A DNA stretch of 5,659 nucleotides. Source: Polynucleobacter sp. (GTDB lineage Bacteria; Pseudomonadota; Gammaproteobacteria; Burkholderiales; Burkholderiaceae). The stretch covers positions 1 to 5,659 of the forward strand of contig JAGVCB010000102.1 in assembly GCA_020059445.1 (NCBI GenBank). The letters are read 5' to 3'. The notes under the pieces are model-generated. The model saw nothing but the letters and a program-made list of their open reading frames with translations, was not told the DNA's origin and searched no databases. This document shows, piece after piece, positions 1-5,367 of this stretch. Numbering within the stretch: position 1 is the stretch's first letter; each line of letters starts with the position of its first letter. Position numbers and translations under genes: made by a program.

Positions 1-284
1 AATCTGATGCAATATTGGCTTTGGGTAAAAAATGGCCCTTGGTTTTAGAGTTTTCTCAAGATCATCCGCAAAGGCCATTGTGGGTGGCTGATGTGACGGT
101 CAAGATTCTTGATCAAAAAAAGAAGCTTGTTTTTGAAGCCTTGAGTGATGGTCCCATCATGTTGTTAAAAATGCCCTCTGGCAAATACGATGCTGAATAC
201 ACATTTGAAGGAAAAGTTTTGAAACGCTCCTTGGTGGTTGAGGAGGGCAAGTTTCAAAAGCAATCGATTGTTTGGCCGCGGTAA
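1..284 (+). CDS. Carboxypeptidase regulatory-like domain protein, C-terminal part (5' end outside window)
   Basis: The reading frame is open from the left edge (first full codon at base 3) to the TAA at 282-284, so the true start lies upstream; the TTG at 15 is only an internal codon. The visible 94 residues show alternating hydrophobic strands. They include a PLWVADVTVKILD stretch, a DGPIML segment, a MPSGKYDAEYTFEG turn and a closing IVWP. This pattern is typical of short, secreted beta-sandwich proteins annotated as carboxypeptidase regulatory-like (transthyretin-like fold) in betaproteobacteria, which usually carry an N-terminal signal peptide of which nothing is visible here. No enzymatic residues are expected in this fold, and the role is unknown. 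The gene converges on the DUF2389 gene with 29 bases between the stops. The family assignment rests on motif resemblance and is moderately sure. Confidence 0.6.
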   Translation, partial: SDAILALGKKWPLVLEFSQDHPQRPLWVADVTVKILDQKKKLVFEALSDGPIMLLKMPSGKYDAEYTFEGKVLKRSLVVEEGKFQKQSIVWPR

Positions 285-313
285 TTTTTTGTAATTTCCT
301 TGCAAATATAAAA

Positions 314-541
314 TTAAACCCAACCCTGTTTCCACTCCAGTCCATTGGTGAGTGATCTCCATTGAATTGTTTTTTGACGCTTACTCATCACTGCTTCAAT
401 CACCACCTGTACTATTGCCCCACCCTCAACTTCTGGCTCAATTACTTTGATCACCAAGAAATGCTTTTCTTTGTTCTCGGGTATGACTGAGGTCCATTTA
501 CTCAAGAGCAATTTTTTAGGATGAATCAGATTCTTTGTCAT
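314..541 (-). CDS. Trp-rich small protein, DUF2389 / TIGR02450 family
   Basis: This 75-residue protein reads from ATG (541-539) to TAA (316-314). It carries the hallmarks of the TIGR02450/DUF2389 family. Near the N-terminus (residues 7-28) is an HPKKLLLSKWTSV block followed by PENKEKHFLVIKV. In the middle is VIEAVMSKRQ, and at the end are IQWRSL and LEWKQGWV with the conserved tryptophans. The length is normal for the family, and the protein is soluble with no signal peptide. The function is unknown; the family is widespread in proteobacteria and cyanobacteria. The gene stands alone on the minus strand, with its 5' end facing the YccU-type gene across about 50 bases. No good Shine-Dalgarno sequence is visible before the ATG. 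Identification is strong; function is not known. Confidence 0.85.
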   Translation of the reverse strand: MTKNLIHPKKLLLSKWTSVIPENKEKHFLVIKVIEPEVEGGAIVQVVIEAVMSKRQKTIQWRSLTNGLEWKQGWV

Positions 542-590
542 AGGTGAGATTTCAATGGCTCTTTAATCTTTATTCATTTCAATAGATACT

Positions 591-983
591 ATGAAGATGA
601 AACAATTATTGCAAGAAACTAAAACAATTGCTGTGGTGGGTCTTTCGAATAAACCTGATCGCCCATCCTATGGCGTGGCCAAGTACATGCAAGCGCATGG
701 CTACAAGATCATTCCCGTGAATCCCACTTGCTCTGAGATTTTGGGCGAGACCTGTTATCCAGATTTGAGCAGTATTCCAGTTCCTGTGGACATGGTGAAT
801 GTATTCAGAAAATCAGAAGACTGCCTAGAAGTCGCTCAAGAGGCGGTCAAAATTGGTGCCAAATCCCTGTGGCTTCAAATGGGCATCATCAACCAGGAAG
901 CCTTGGATCACGCCAGTTCGCATGGCTTGACTGGCATCATGAATAAATGCCTGATGGTGGAACATCGCAACCTGGGTCTCTAA
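591..983 (+). CDS. yccU: CoA-binding protein, YccU family
   Basis: This 130-residue cytoplasmic protein is a single Rossmann-like CoA_binding_2 domain. The nucleotide-binding start is TIAVVGLSNKPDRPSYGVAK (residues 12-31), with the characteristic SxKPDRPSY signature. It is followed by GYKIIPVNP (37-45), VDMVNVFRKSE (66-76), GAKSLWLQMGIIN (89-101) and a C-terminal MNKCLMVEH block (117-125). These match E. coli YccU closely along its length. The family resembles the CoA-binding domain of succinyl-CoA synthetase and is taken to bind CoA or acyl-CoA; its physiological role is not settled. Start: ATG at 591, with a second in-frame ATG at 597. Neither has a clear ribosome-binding site, so the first two residues are uncertain. 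The gene appears monocistronic, with 73 bases to msrP. Confidence 0.9.
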   Translation: MKMKQLLQETKTIAVVGLSNKPDRPSYGVAKYMQAHGYKIIPVNPTCSEILGETCYPDLSSIPVPVDMVNVFRKSEDCLEVAQEAVKIGAKSLWLQMGIINQEALDHASSHGLTGIMNKCLMVEHRNLGL

Positions 984-1056
984 GCTCAGTCGTTAAACTC
1001 ATCCCTTAGGCAAACCTGTCAAAGCAAAAATCCCGATTCTGGATTAAGCTAGTCGC

Positions 1057-2016
1057 ATGAAAAAAATCAATGACATCCTGGCCAGCGAAATCACCCCTCA
1101 AAATATCTTTGAAAAGAGACGTCAATTAATCAAATTGGCAGCGATGGGTGCCTTTGGTTTATCTCAAGCTGACGTTTTCAGCAGAAACGCTTTTGCGCAA
1201 AGCGGCCAAAAGCTCGCTGCCAAGGTCAATCCAAAGTTCTTCGTGGCAGATAAGCTCACAAGCTATAAAGATGTCACAACCTACAATAATTTTTATGAGT
1301 TTGGCACAGACAAATCTGATCCTGCTCGCAATGCCCACACTTTAAAAACAAGACCATGGACCGTGAGCGTCGAAGGTCTTGTGAACAAACCGAGAGTTTG
1401 GGACATTGATGCGCTACTCAAGTTAGCCCCCATGGAGGAACGGGTTTATCGCTTTCGCTGTGTAGAGGGATGGTCAATGGTCATACCTTGGATTGGCTAT
1501 TCTTTATCTCATTTGATCAAAGCCAGCGAACCACAAGGTTCTGCCAAGTACATTGAATTTATTTCTTTGGCTGATCCAAAACAAATGCCTGGCGTGAACA
1601 GTCGTGTATTGAATTGGCCATACACCGAGGGCTTGCGTTTGGATGAAGCCATGAATCCTTTGGCACTTTTAACATTTGGTCTTTATGGAGAAGTGCTGCC
1701 TAATCAGAATGGCGCACCAGTTCGCATCAATGTGCCTTGGAAATATGGTTTCAAGAGTGCTAAATCCATTGTAAAAATCCGGATCACCGATAAAGAACCT
1801 GCAACGAGCTGGAAAGTATCGGCTCCTTATGAATACGGTTTCTATTCGAATGTGAACCCAGAAGTGAATCATCCGCGTTGGAGCCAAGCAACCGAAAGAA
1901 GAATCGGTGCTGAGGGTGGCATATTTGCCCCTAAGATAAAGACCTTGCCTTTCAATGGCTACGCTGAACAAGTGGCACACCTTTACAAAGGCATGGATTT
2001 ACGGAAGTTCTATTAA
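1057..2016 (+). CDS. msrP: Protein-methionine-sulfoxide reductase, catalytic molybdopterin subunit MsrP
   Basis: MsrP (formerly YedY) is a periplasmic molybdenum-cofactor enzyme of the sulfite oxidase fold. It reduces methionine sulfoxide in oxidised envelope proteins, taking electrons from MsrQ. The 319-residue protein has a Tat signal: KRRQLIK (residues 20-26) with the twin arginines at 21-22, a modest hydrophobic stretch, and a likely cleavage after AFA (45-47). The mature part shows [11 protein letters not shown] (76-86), the molybdenum-ligand cysteine in [11 protein letters not shown] (Cys135), [12 protein letters not shown] (191-202), [16 protein letters not shown] (218-233) and [10 protein letters not shown] (272-281), all aligning with E. 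coli MsrP. Length is slightly under the usual ~330. The Tat n-region of about 20 residues is normal. No strong Shine-Dalgarno precedes the ATG; GGAT at 1041-1044 is distant. It is the first gene of a unit with msrQ (3 bases downstream) and a SUMF1-fold gene. Confidence 0.96.
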   Translation: MKKINDILASEITPQNIFEKRRQLIKLAAMGAFGLSQADVFSRNAFAQSGQKLAAKVNPKFFVADKLTSYKDVTTYNNFYEFGTDKSDPARNAHTLKTRPWTVSVEGLVNKPRVWDIDALLKLAPMEERVYRFRCVEGWSMVIPWIGYSLSHLIKASEPQGSAKYIEFISLADPKQMPGVNSRVLNWPYTEGLRLDEAMNPLALLTFGLYGEVLPNQNGAPVRINVPWKYGFKSAKSIVKIRITDKEPATSWKVSAPYEYGFYSNVNPEVNHPRWSQATERRIGAEGGIFAPKIKTLPFNGYAEQVAHLYKGMDLRKFY

Positions 2017-2019
2017 GTC

Positions 2020-2586
2020 ATGAAAGCACTATTGATCGGTATTGGTTTACTGCCATTGGTCCGATTGATAGTCTTGGGCTACCAAGATGATTTGACAGCC
2101 AACCCGATTGAATTCATCACTCGCTCCACGGGCACATGGGCCCTGGTGTTTTTGTGCCTGACTTTGGCCATCACACCTTTGAGAAAACTCACTGGTATCA
2201 ATCAATTACTCCAATACAGAAGAACCTTGGGTTTATTTGTGTTCTTCTATGCCTGTCTACACTTTTCAATTTGGTTTTGGCTAGATCATGATTTGATATT
2301 TTCAGAGATGATTGGCGATGTGATCAAGCGCCCTTTCATCACCGTCGGATTCATATCTTTTGTTTTACTGATTCCTCTGGCACTCACATCTAATCAATGG
2401 GCCGTTAAAAAACTGAAACGTAATTGGTCCAGACTTCATCAAGTGATTTACTTGATAGCACCCTTGGTGATCCTTCATTATTTTTGGCACAAGTCAGGAA
2501 AGAATGATTACTTCACCGTGAGTATTTATGGCGCTGTTCTTTTAATACTTCTCGCATTTAGATTAAGACTGAGGTTTAAACAGTGA
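2020..2586 (+). CDS. msrQ: Haem-binding membrane subunit MsrQ
   Basis: MsrQ is the inner-membrane b-type haem (and flavin-associated) protein that passes electrons from the respiratory chain or cytoplasmic flavin reductase to MsrP. It belongs to the ferric-reductase-like transmembrane family. The 188-residue protein shows about six hydrophobic segments, near residues 2-19, 38-53, 70-88, 107-123, 141-157 and 165-181. The probable haem ligands are visible: His81 in YACLHFSIW, His140 in WSRLHQVIYL and His153 in VILHYFWH. The 13-residue spacing of the last two is the same as that of His151 and His164 in E. coli MsrQ. Other family marks are the TGTWAL start (37-42), ITPLRK (51-56) and YRRTLGL (66-72). 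It is somewhat shorter than the 211-residue E. coli protein. It starts 3 bases after the msrP stop, and its own TGA overlaps the next gene's GTG start. Confidence 0.95.
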   Translation: MKALLIGIGLLPLVRLIVLGYQDDLTANPIEFITRSTGTWALVFLCLTLAITPLRKLTGINQLLQYRRTLGLFVFFYACLHFSIWFWLDHDLIFSEMIGDVIKRPFITVGFISFVLLIPLALTSNQWAVKKLKRNWSRLHQVIYLIAPLVILHYFWHKSGKNDYFTVSIYGAVLLILLAFRLRLRFKQ

Positions 2587-3377
2587 ACCTGATCAATCAA
2601 AACAACTCAAAGCTATCTGTTTACGGCAGACTAATGGCCATGCTCATGATTTCTCTGATGAGTTCAGCCAGCGCTCAATCAAAACCAATGGCCCTAGAAA
2701 AAACAACTCAGATTGGTCAGCTCGAATGGGACTTGCATGAAGTGACGATTGGCACAGTCAAGCTTTACGCACAACATACCAAATTTGTCAGTTCTGGAGA
2801 AAAAGAAGGCGGTAGCTTTATTTATGAATATGGCTGGACACGTAAAAAAGATTGGACTTGGTTGCAACCTTTTGGCGTCCCAGCAAAAGACCAAGAGCCA
2901 GCAGTCCATTTGAACTTCGATGAGGCGCAAGCCATCTGTCAATTTTTTGGTAAGCGACTCCCCAAGGATCAAGAATGGACATCAGCGGCTTTTCTGGAGC
3001 AACGGGCCACTCCTCCACAGCCATTCATCAAAGGCAAACGTTACCTCTATGCCAATGGTGATACACCACGAAACTCTCATTGCTTGAATGGCTGTGCAGG
3101 TCTAAAAGGCCTAGCCCCTGCGAATGTTCTTAATCGCGGCACCGGCCACGTGACCGTGATGACCACTCAGGCTGGCGTCAACGGTTTGTACGATATGGGT
3201 GGCAACGTTTGGGAATGGGTGGATGATGGCCAAGGCAATGAAAGAGTCACTCGCGGTGCCTCTTGGTGGTACGGCCCAGAGAATCAAATTGAATCAGCTA
3301 TTGCCACAAAACCAAGAGATACCAAAGTGGCTTATGTTGGCTTTAGGTGCGTTAGGGATGTCAAAGATCTGAAGTGA
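2583..3377 (+). CDS. Secreted SUMF1/FGE-fold protein linked to msrPQ (non-canonical active site)
   Basis: The 264-residue protein has a Sec-type signal peptide: a basic Arg16, the hydrophobic run LMAMLMISLM (17-26) and a probable cleavage after ASA (29-31). The mature part is one FGE-sulfatase (SUMF1/EgtB/PvdO) domain. It shows WDLHEVTIGTVK (49-60), EGGSFIYEYGW (75-85), PAVHLNFDEAQAICQFFGKR (106-125), LPKDQEW (126-132), AGVNGLYDMGGNVWEWVDD (197-215), RGASWWYG (224-231) and YVGFRCVRD (251-259). In real formylglycine-generating enzymes two copper-binding cysteines lie just after the RGGS-type motif. Here those positions read Tyr230 and Gln235, so sulfatase activation is unlikely. The remaining cysteines are C119, C167, C171 and C256. 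The GTG start at 2583 overlaps the msrQ TGA (shared bases 2583-2586), implying translational coupling; an ATG at 2634 would keep only the hydrophobic part of the signal and is less attractive. The family call is strong. A role alongside MsrPQ in the periplasm is inference. Confidence 0.87.
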   Translation: MNLINQNNSKLSVYGRLMAMLMISLMSSASAQSKPMALEKTTQIGQLEWDLHEVTIGTVKLYAQHTKFVSSGEKEGGSFIYEYGWTRKKDWTWLQPFGVPAKDQEPAVHLNFDEAQAICQFFGKRLPKDQEWTSAAFLEQRATPPQPFIKGKRYLYANGDTPRNSHCLNGCAGLKGLAPANVLNRGTGHVTVMTTQAGVNGLYDMGGNVWEWVDDGQGNERVTRGASWWYGPENQIESAIATKPRDTKVAYVGFRCVRDVKDLK

Positions 3378-3946
3378 AACTCCATCAACTGATTTAAGTA
3401 GTTGGGGTAATCAGAGATGGCATGATCACCGCCCTCTAAAATCAGTTGGTGCGTATGGGGGTATTTGGCGACCATTTCACGCCAATCTAAAACCTCATCG
3501 CCTTTTGCTGCTAACAAGAAGTAGCGCTCTGTGTGAGTGATTGCCTTTACATAGATCTCTTGAAGCTCTTCAATGTACTCAGGCATGAAATAAAACACTT
3601 CTTCATGATGCCAAGATGTTTGTTCACCAATGTATTTCTCTAAATCTCTTGCTGGCTCAATCGCTGGATTGAGCAAACTGACCTTGCTATCAAAGAGTTC
3701 GGCTAGATAAGTGGCGTAATAGCCACCCAGAGATGAACCCATGAAAGATAAAGTCCTGAATGTTTGCCCATGAATATGATCTTTGACTATTTGTATTGCT
3801 TCACGCGGTGAAGCGGGTAATTGTGGGCAGTACCAAGTGATTGACTCACCTGCTTGAATGCGTTGCTCAATGGCGGCTTTGGTCAGCTGAGCCTTATTGG
3901 AGCTTGGCGAAGATTTAAAGCCGTGAAGGTAAACAAATAAATGCAT
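3332..3946 (-). CDS. yqiA: Alpha/beta-hydrolase, YqiA family (UPF0227-like esterase)
   Basis: This 204-residue soluble protein of the YqiA/YcfP group has a small alpha/beta-hydrolase fold without a signal peptide. It opens with FVYLHGFKSSPSSNKA (residues 4-19), where LHGF forms the oxyanion-hole strand. The nucleophile elbow is FMGSSLGGYYA (68-78) with Ser72. The acid lies in AAKGDEVLDWR (146-156; Asp150 is the likely triad member), and the histidine is in EGGDHAISDY (171-180; His175). E. coli YqiA hydrolyses short acyl esters in vitro, but the natural substrate is unknown. The last 15 codons plus stop lie antisense to the end of the SUMF1-fold gene (46-base tail-to-tail overlap), giving a C-terminal tail slightly longer than in E. 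coli YqiA (193 residues). The ATG at 3946-3944 has a weak AAGAG ribosome-binding site about 7 bases upstream. It is divergent from the HIT gene. Confidence 0.9.
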   Translation of the reverse strand: MHLFVYLHGFKSSPSSNKAQLTKAAIEQRIQAGESITWYCPQLPASPREAIQIVKDHIHGQTFRTLSFMGSSLGGYYATYLAELFDSKVSLLNPAIEPARDLEKYIGEQTSWHHEEVFYFMPEYIEELQEIYVKAITHTERYFLLAAKGDEVLDWREMVAKYPHTHQLILEGGDHAISDYPNYLNQLMEFHFRSLTSLTHLKPT

Positions 3947-3962
3947 GGGAATGCTCTTGATT

Positions 3963-4000
3963 TTGAGTCATGCTTGATGAATGAGTCTAATATAGTCGAA
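3963..4000. promoter_or_regulatory. Candidate divergent promoter region between yqiA and the HIT gene
   Basis: The 80-base gap between the two divergent starts must hold both promoters. For the plus strand, a TTGAGT (3963-3968) and a TAATAT (3988-3993) are 19 bases apart, which is wide for a sigma-70 promoter; TATAGT at 3991-3996 is an alternative -10. On the minus strand the same AT-rich core reads as a TATATT -10 candidate. A TGAGTC direct repeat (3964-3969 and 3982-3987, 18 bases apart) flanks the core. None of these boxes is strong; the position between divergent genes is the main argument. Confidence 0.25.
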
Positions 4001-4026
4001 TCTTACTCAGGAATGCGGGTTTGTTG

Positions 4027-4437
4027 ATGACCACAATATTTGAAAAACTTTTATCTGGTGAATTGCCTTGCGCCAAAGTCTACGAAGATGATCTGGTGTT
4101 TGCTTTCATGGATGCTGGGCAAATCAATGATGGGCACGTGATCGTGGCATCTAAAAAACCTTATGAAACTATTTTAGACATCGATGAAGAAACCACCCAG
4201 CGACTTTTTTTGGTGGCCAAGCGCATAGCTCACGTGGTTCATGATGTCTTCAAAGCTGAAGGCATCACACTCTTACAGACCAATAAAGATGCTGGCTGGC
4301 AATCTGTGCCGCACATCCATGTGCATGTCCTGCCTCGCTACAAAAATGATGGGGTCGAGCTGGTCTGGCCAAGAAAAGAACCAGGCATCGAGCGTCTCAA
4401 AGAATTGGCTAAATTGATTCAAGTGCAAAGCCTTTGA
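4027..4437 (+). CDS. HIT-family (histidine triad) nucleotide-binding protein
   Basis: HIT proteins are small cytoplasmic nucleotide phosphoramidases or hydrolases. From the ATG at 4027 the protein is 136 residues. It shows the N-terminal MTTIFEKLLSGELPCAKVYE block typical of HinT-like members, FAFMDAGQINDGHVIVASK (25-43) and QTNKDAGWQSVPHIHVHVLP (84-103). The triad itself is HIHVHVL (His96, His98, His100), with His98 the expected nucleophile. Two in-frame TTG codons at 4021 and 4024 could add one or two residues. AGGA at 4009-4012 is better spaced from the TTG at 4021 (8 bases) than from the ATG (14), while GGG at 4017-4019 is 7 bases from the ATG. I chose the ATG because MTTIFEK is the natural family start. 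It is first in a tight plus-strand run with ychJ-like, 118-residue and remnant genes. The substrate is not determinable from sequence. Confidence 0.93.
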   Translation: MTTIFEKLLSGELPCAKVYEDDLVFAFMDAGQINDGHVIVASKKPYETILDIDEETTQRLFLVAKRIAHVVHDVFKAEGITLLQTNKDAGWQSVPHIHVHVLPRYKNDGVELVWPRKEPGIERLKELAKLIQVQSL

Positions 4438-4448
4438 GAGATTTATCC

Positions 4449-4829
4449 ATGAACTGTCCATGCGGCAAGGGTCGCTATGAAACTTGCTGCGGAAGATTTC
4501 ATGAGGGCAAAGAACTGGCTGGCAATGCCGAAGATTTGATGCGCTCACGTTACAGTGCCTTTGTCTTGAAAAATGAAGCTTACTTATTGAGCACTTGGCA
4601 CCCTTCTTCCAGACCTCAAGAACCATTGTTCAACGAAGATCCTACTCAGTGGATGGGGCTGACTGTGAAGCAGTTCAGTGAGGCCAGTGATCGTTTATCT
4701 GCAAAGGTAGAATTTGTGGCAATTTACAAAATTAATGGAAAAGCTCATCGCCTTCACGAAATCAGTTCCTTTGTCTGTGAAGGTAAACAATGGCTCTATG
4801 TTGATGGACAATTTCCCAAGATAAAATGA
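4449..4829 (+). CDS. ychJ: YchJ-family SEC-C zinc-binding / NTF2-like protein
   Basis: This 126-residue cytoplasmic protein opens with a SEC-C-type zinc motif, MNCPCGKGRYETCCGRFHEG (Cys3, Cys5, Cys13, Cys14). An NTF2-like domain follows, beginning with the family signature DLMRSRYSAFVL (residues 29-40), then YLLSTWHPSSRP (45-56), AKVEFVAIYK (85-94), and a final HEISSFVCEGKQWLYVDG (103-120). It resembles E. coli YchJ but is shorter, ending without the second C-terminal SEC-C motif of the 152-residue E. coli protein. The function is unknown. An in-frame TTG at 4434 overlaps the HIT stop, but the ATG at 4449 is preferred. It places the cysteine motif at the very start, as in the family, and it has an AGAG (4437-4440) ribosome-binding site 8 bases upstream. 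Eleven bases separate it from the HIT gene. Confidence 0.88.
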   Translation: MNCPCGKGRYETCCGRFHEGKELAGNAEDLMRSRYSAFVLKNEAYLLSTWHPSSRPQEPLFNEDPTQWMGLTVKQFSEASDRLSAKVEFVAIYKINGKAHRLHEISSFVCEGKQWLYVDGQFPKIK

Positions 4830-4833
4830 TTCT

Positions 4834-5190
4834 ATGAACAACGATATTCTTCTTAAAATGCGCGCAGTCTTCCAAGATTGCCAAAAACAAGCTGTCATAT
4901 TGGTGCAACAGCACCCCAGCATCCACAAAGGCTTTGTGGCTGATATGCAGTTCGCTAGCACCTTTGGCACCTTTTTGGGCGAAATTAAAATCAAGCATGG
5001 TATTGATATAGAAAAAGACTCCACGGCGCAACGCTTGATCAATGCCCTAGAGAAAACGGACTCTCACACCATCGGCTTGATTCGAGAAGAGATTTACGAT
5101 GCTTTAGACAAGATGCAAGCAGAACAATATGCCAGCTATATTTTTATCAGCTGCTTCCCAAGCATTTACAAAGCAATGTCAGAAAAATAA
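4834..5190 (+). CDS. Hypothetical protein, 118 residues, family not recognised
   Basis: I do not recognise this protein. It is a soluble, probably mostly helical 118-residue chain without a signal peptide, a clear transmembrane helix or obvious catalytic motifs. Features that can be seen are an N-terminal amphipathic stretch (residues 1-25), a hydrophobic patch around FASTFGTFLGEIKIK (40-54), an acidic helix LIREEIYDALDKMQAEQYA (82-100), and an aromatic end SYIFISCFPSIYKAM (101-115). Cysteines are at 16 and 107, too far apart to suggest a metal motif. That it is real is supported by position: it starts 4 bases after the ychJ-like stop and ends 9 bases before the next reading frame, with codon use by eye like its neighbours. 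The ribosome-binding site is poor (AAGA at 4818-4821, 12 bases away), so translation may depend on coupling to the gene before it. Confidence 0.65.
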   Translation: MNNDILLKMRAVFQDCQKQAVILVQQHPSIHKGFVADMQFASTFGTFLGEIKIKHGIDIEKDSTAQRLINALEKTDSHTIGLIREEIYDALDKMQAEQYASYIFISCFPSIYKAMSEK

Positions 5191-5199
5191 AGGCCTGCC

Positions 5200-5367
5200 A
5201 TGATGTCCGAACAATTAGCTAAGAAGACGCTCAAAGAAAAGCTTTTCATCATCATCTTTGAGGCAGACACTCGCGCCGGACAGTTATTTGATAAAACTCT
5301 GATTTTCTTGATTTTGCTGAAAAGCTTGGTGCTTATCGCACAGCTTGGGAATTTATGGAATAGTTAA
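5200..5367 (+). pseudogene. Probable remnant of an ion transporter (voltage-gated channel family), N-terminal 55 codons only
   Basis: An open frame of 55 codons starts at ATG 5200 (a second ATG at 5203), with AAAGG (5189-5193) as a well-placed ribosome-binding site, and ends at TAA 5365-5367. Residues 14-40 contain KLFIIIFEADTRAGQLFDKT followed by LIFLILL. This strongly resembles the N-terminus and first transmembrane segment of bacterial proteins annotated as 'ion transporter' (six-helix voltage-gated potassium-channel type), whose pattern is IIFEaDTpaGklFDlxLIxxILLSV. Such proteins are usually about 250-290 residues. Here S1 runs into an unrelated-looking LGNLWNS and a stop, so segments S2-S6 and the pore are missing. 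The following DNA is the antisense of the holin-like gene, which leaves no room for the rest. It could instead be a functional single-helix small protein, since its start signals are intact. The family link is from memory of the motif and is moderately sure. Confidence 0.55.

Noticed and set aside
288..306. Possible hairpin TTTGTAA / TTGCAAA between the two convergent genes at the left end
   Set aside because: The stem is AT-rich with one wobble pair, and there is no T-run after it on either strand, so it does not qualify as an intrinsic terminator.
541..590. Possible -10 boxes (TATTCA, GATACT) before the yccU-like gene
   Set aside because: Neither has a convincing -35 partner, and GATACT touches the start codon; AT-rich intergenic sequence gives such matches easily.
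1029..1045. Inverted repeat AATCC / GGATT upstream of msrP
   Set aside because: The arms are only five bases with a seven-base loop and no T-run; this is expected by chance, and no known operator for msrPQ matches it.
1669..1980. Minus-strand open frame of 103 codons inside msrP
   Set aside because: It is the antisense shadow of a strongly conserved gene, with no recognisable protein features.
2583..3377. Sulfatase-maturation system
   Set aside because: No sulfatase gene is in the window, and the FGE-fold protein lacks the catalytic cysteine pair, so sulfatase activation is not supported.
4273..4626. Minus-strand open frame of 117 codons across the HIT and ychJ-like genes
   Set aside because: It crosses two clearly recognised plus-strand genes and its translation resembles nothing known; it is a shadow.
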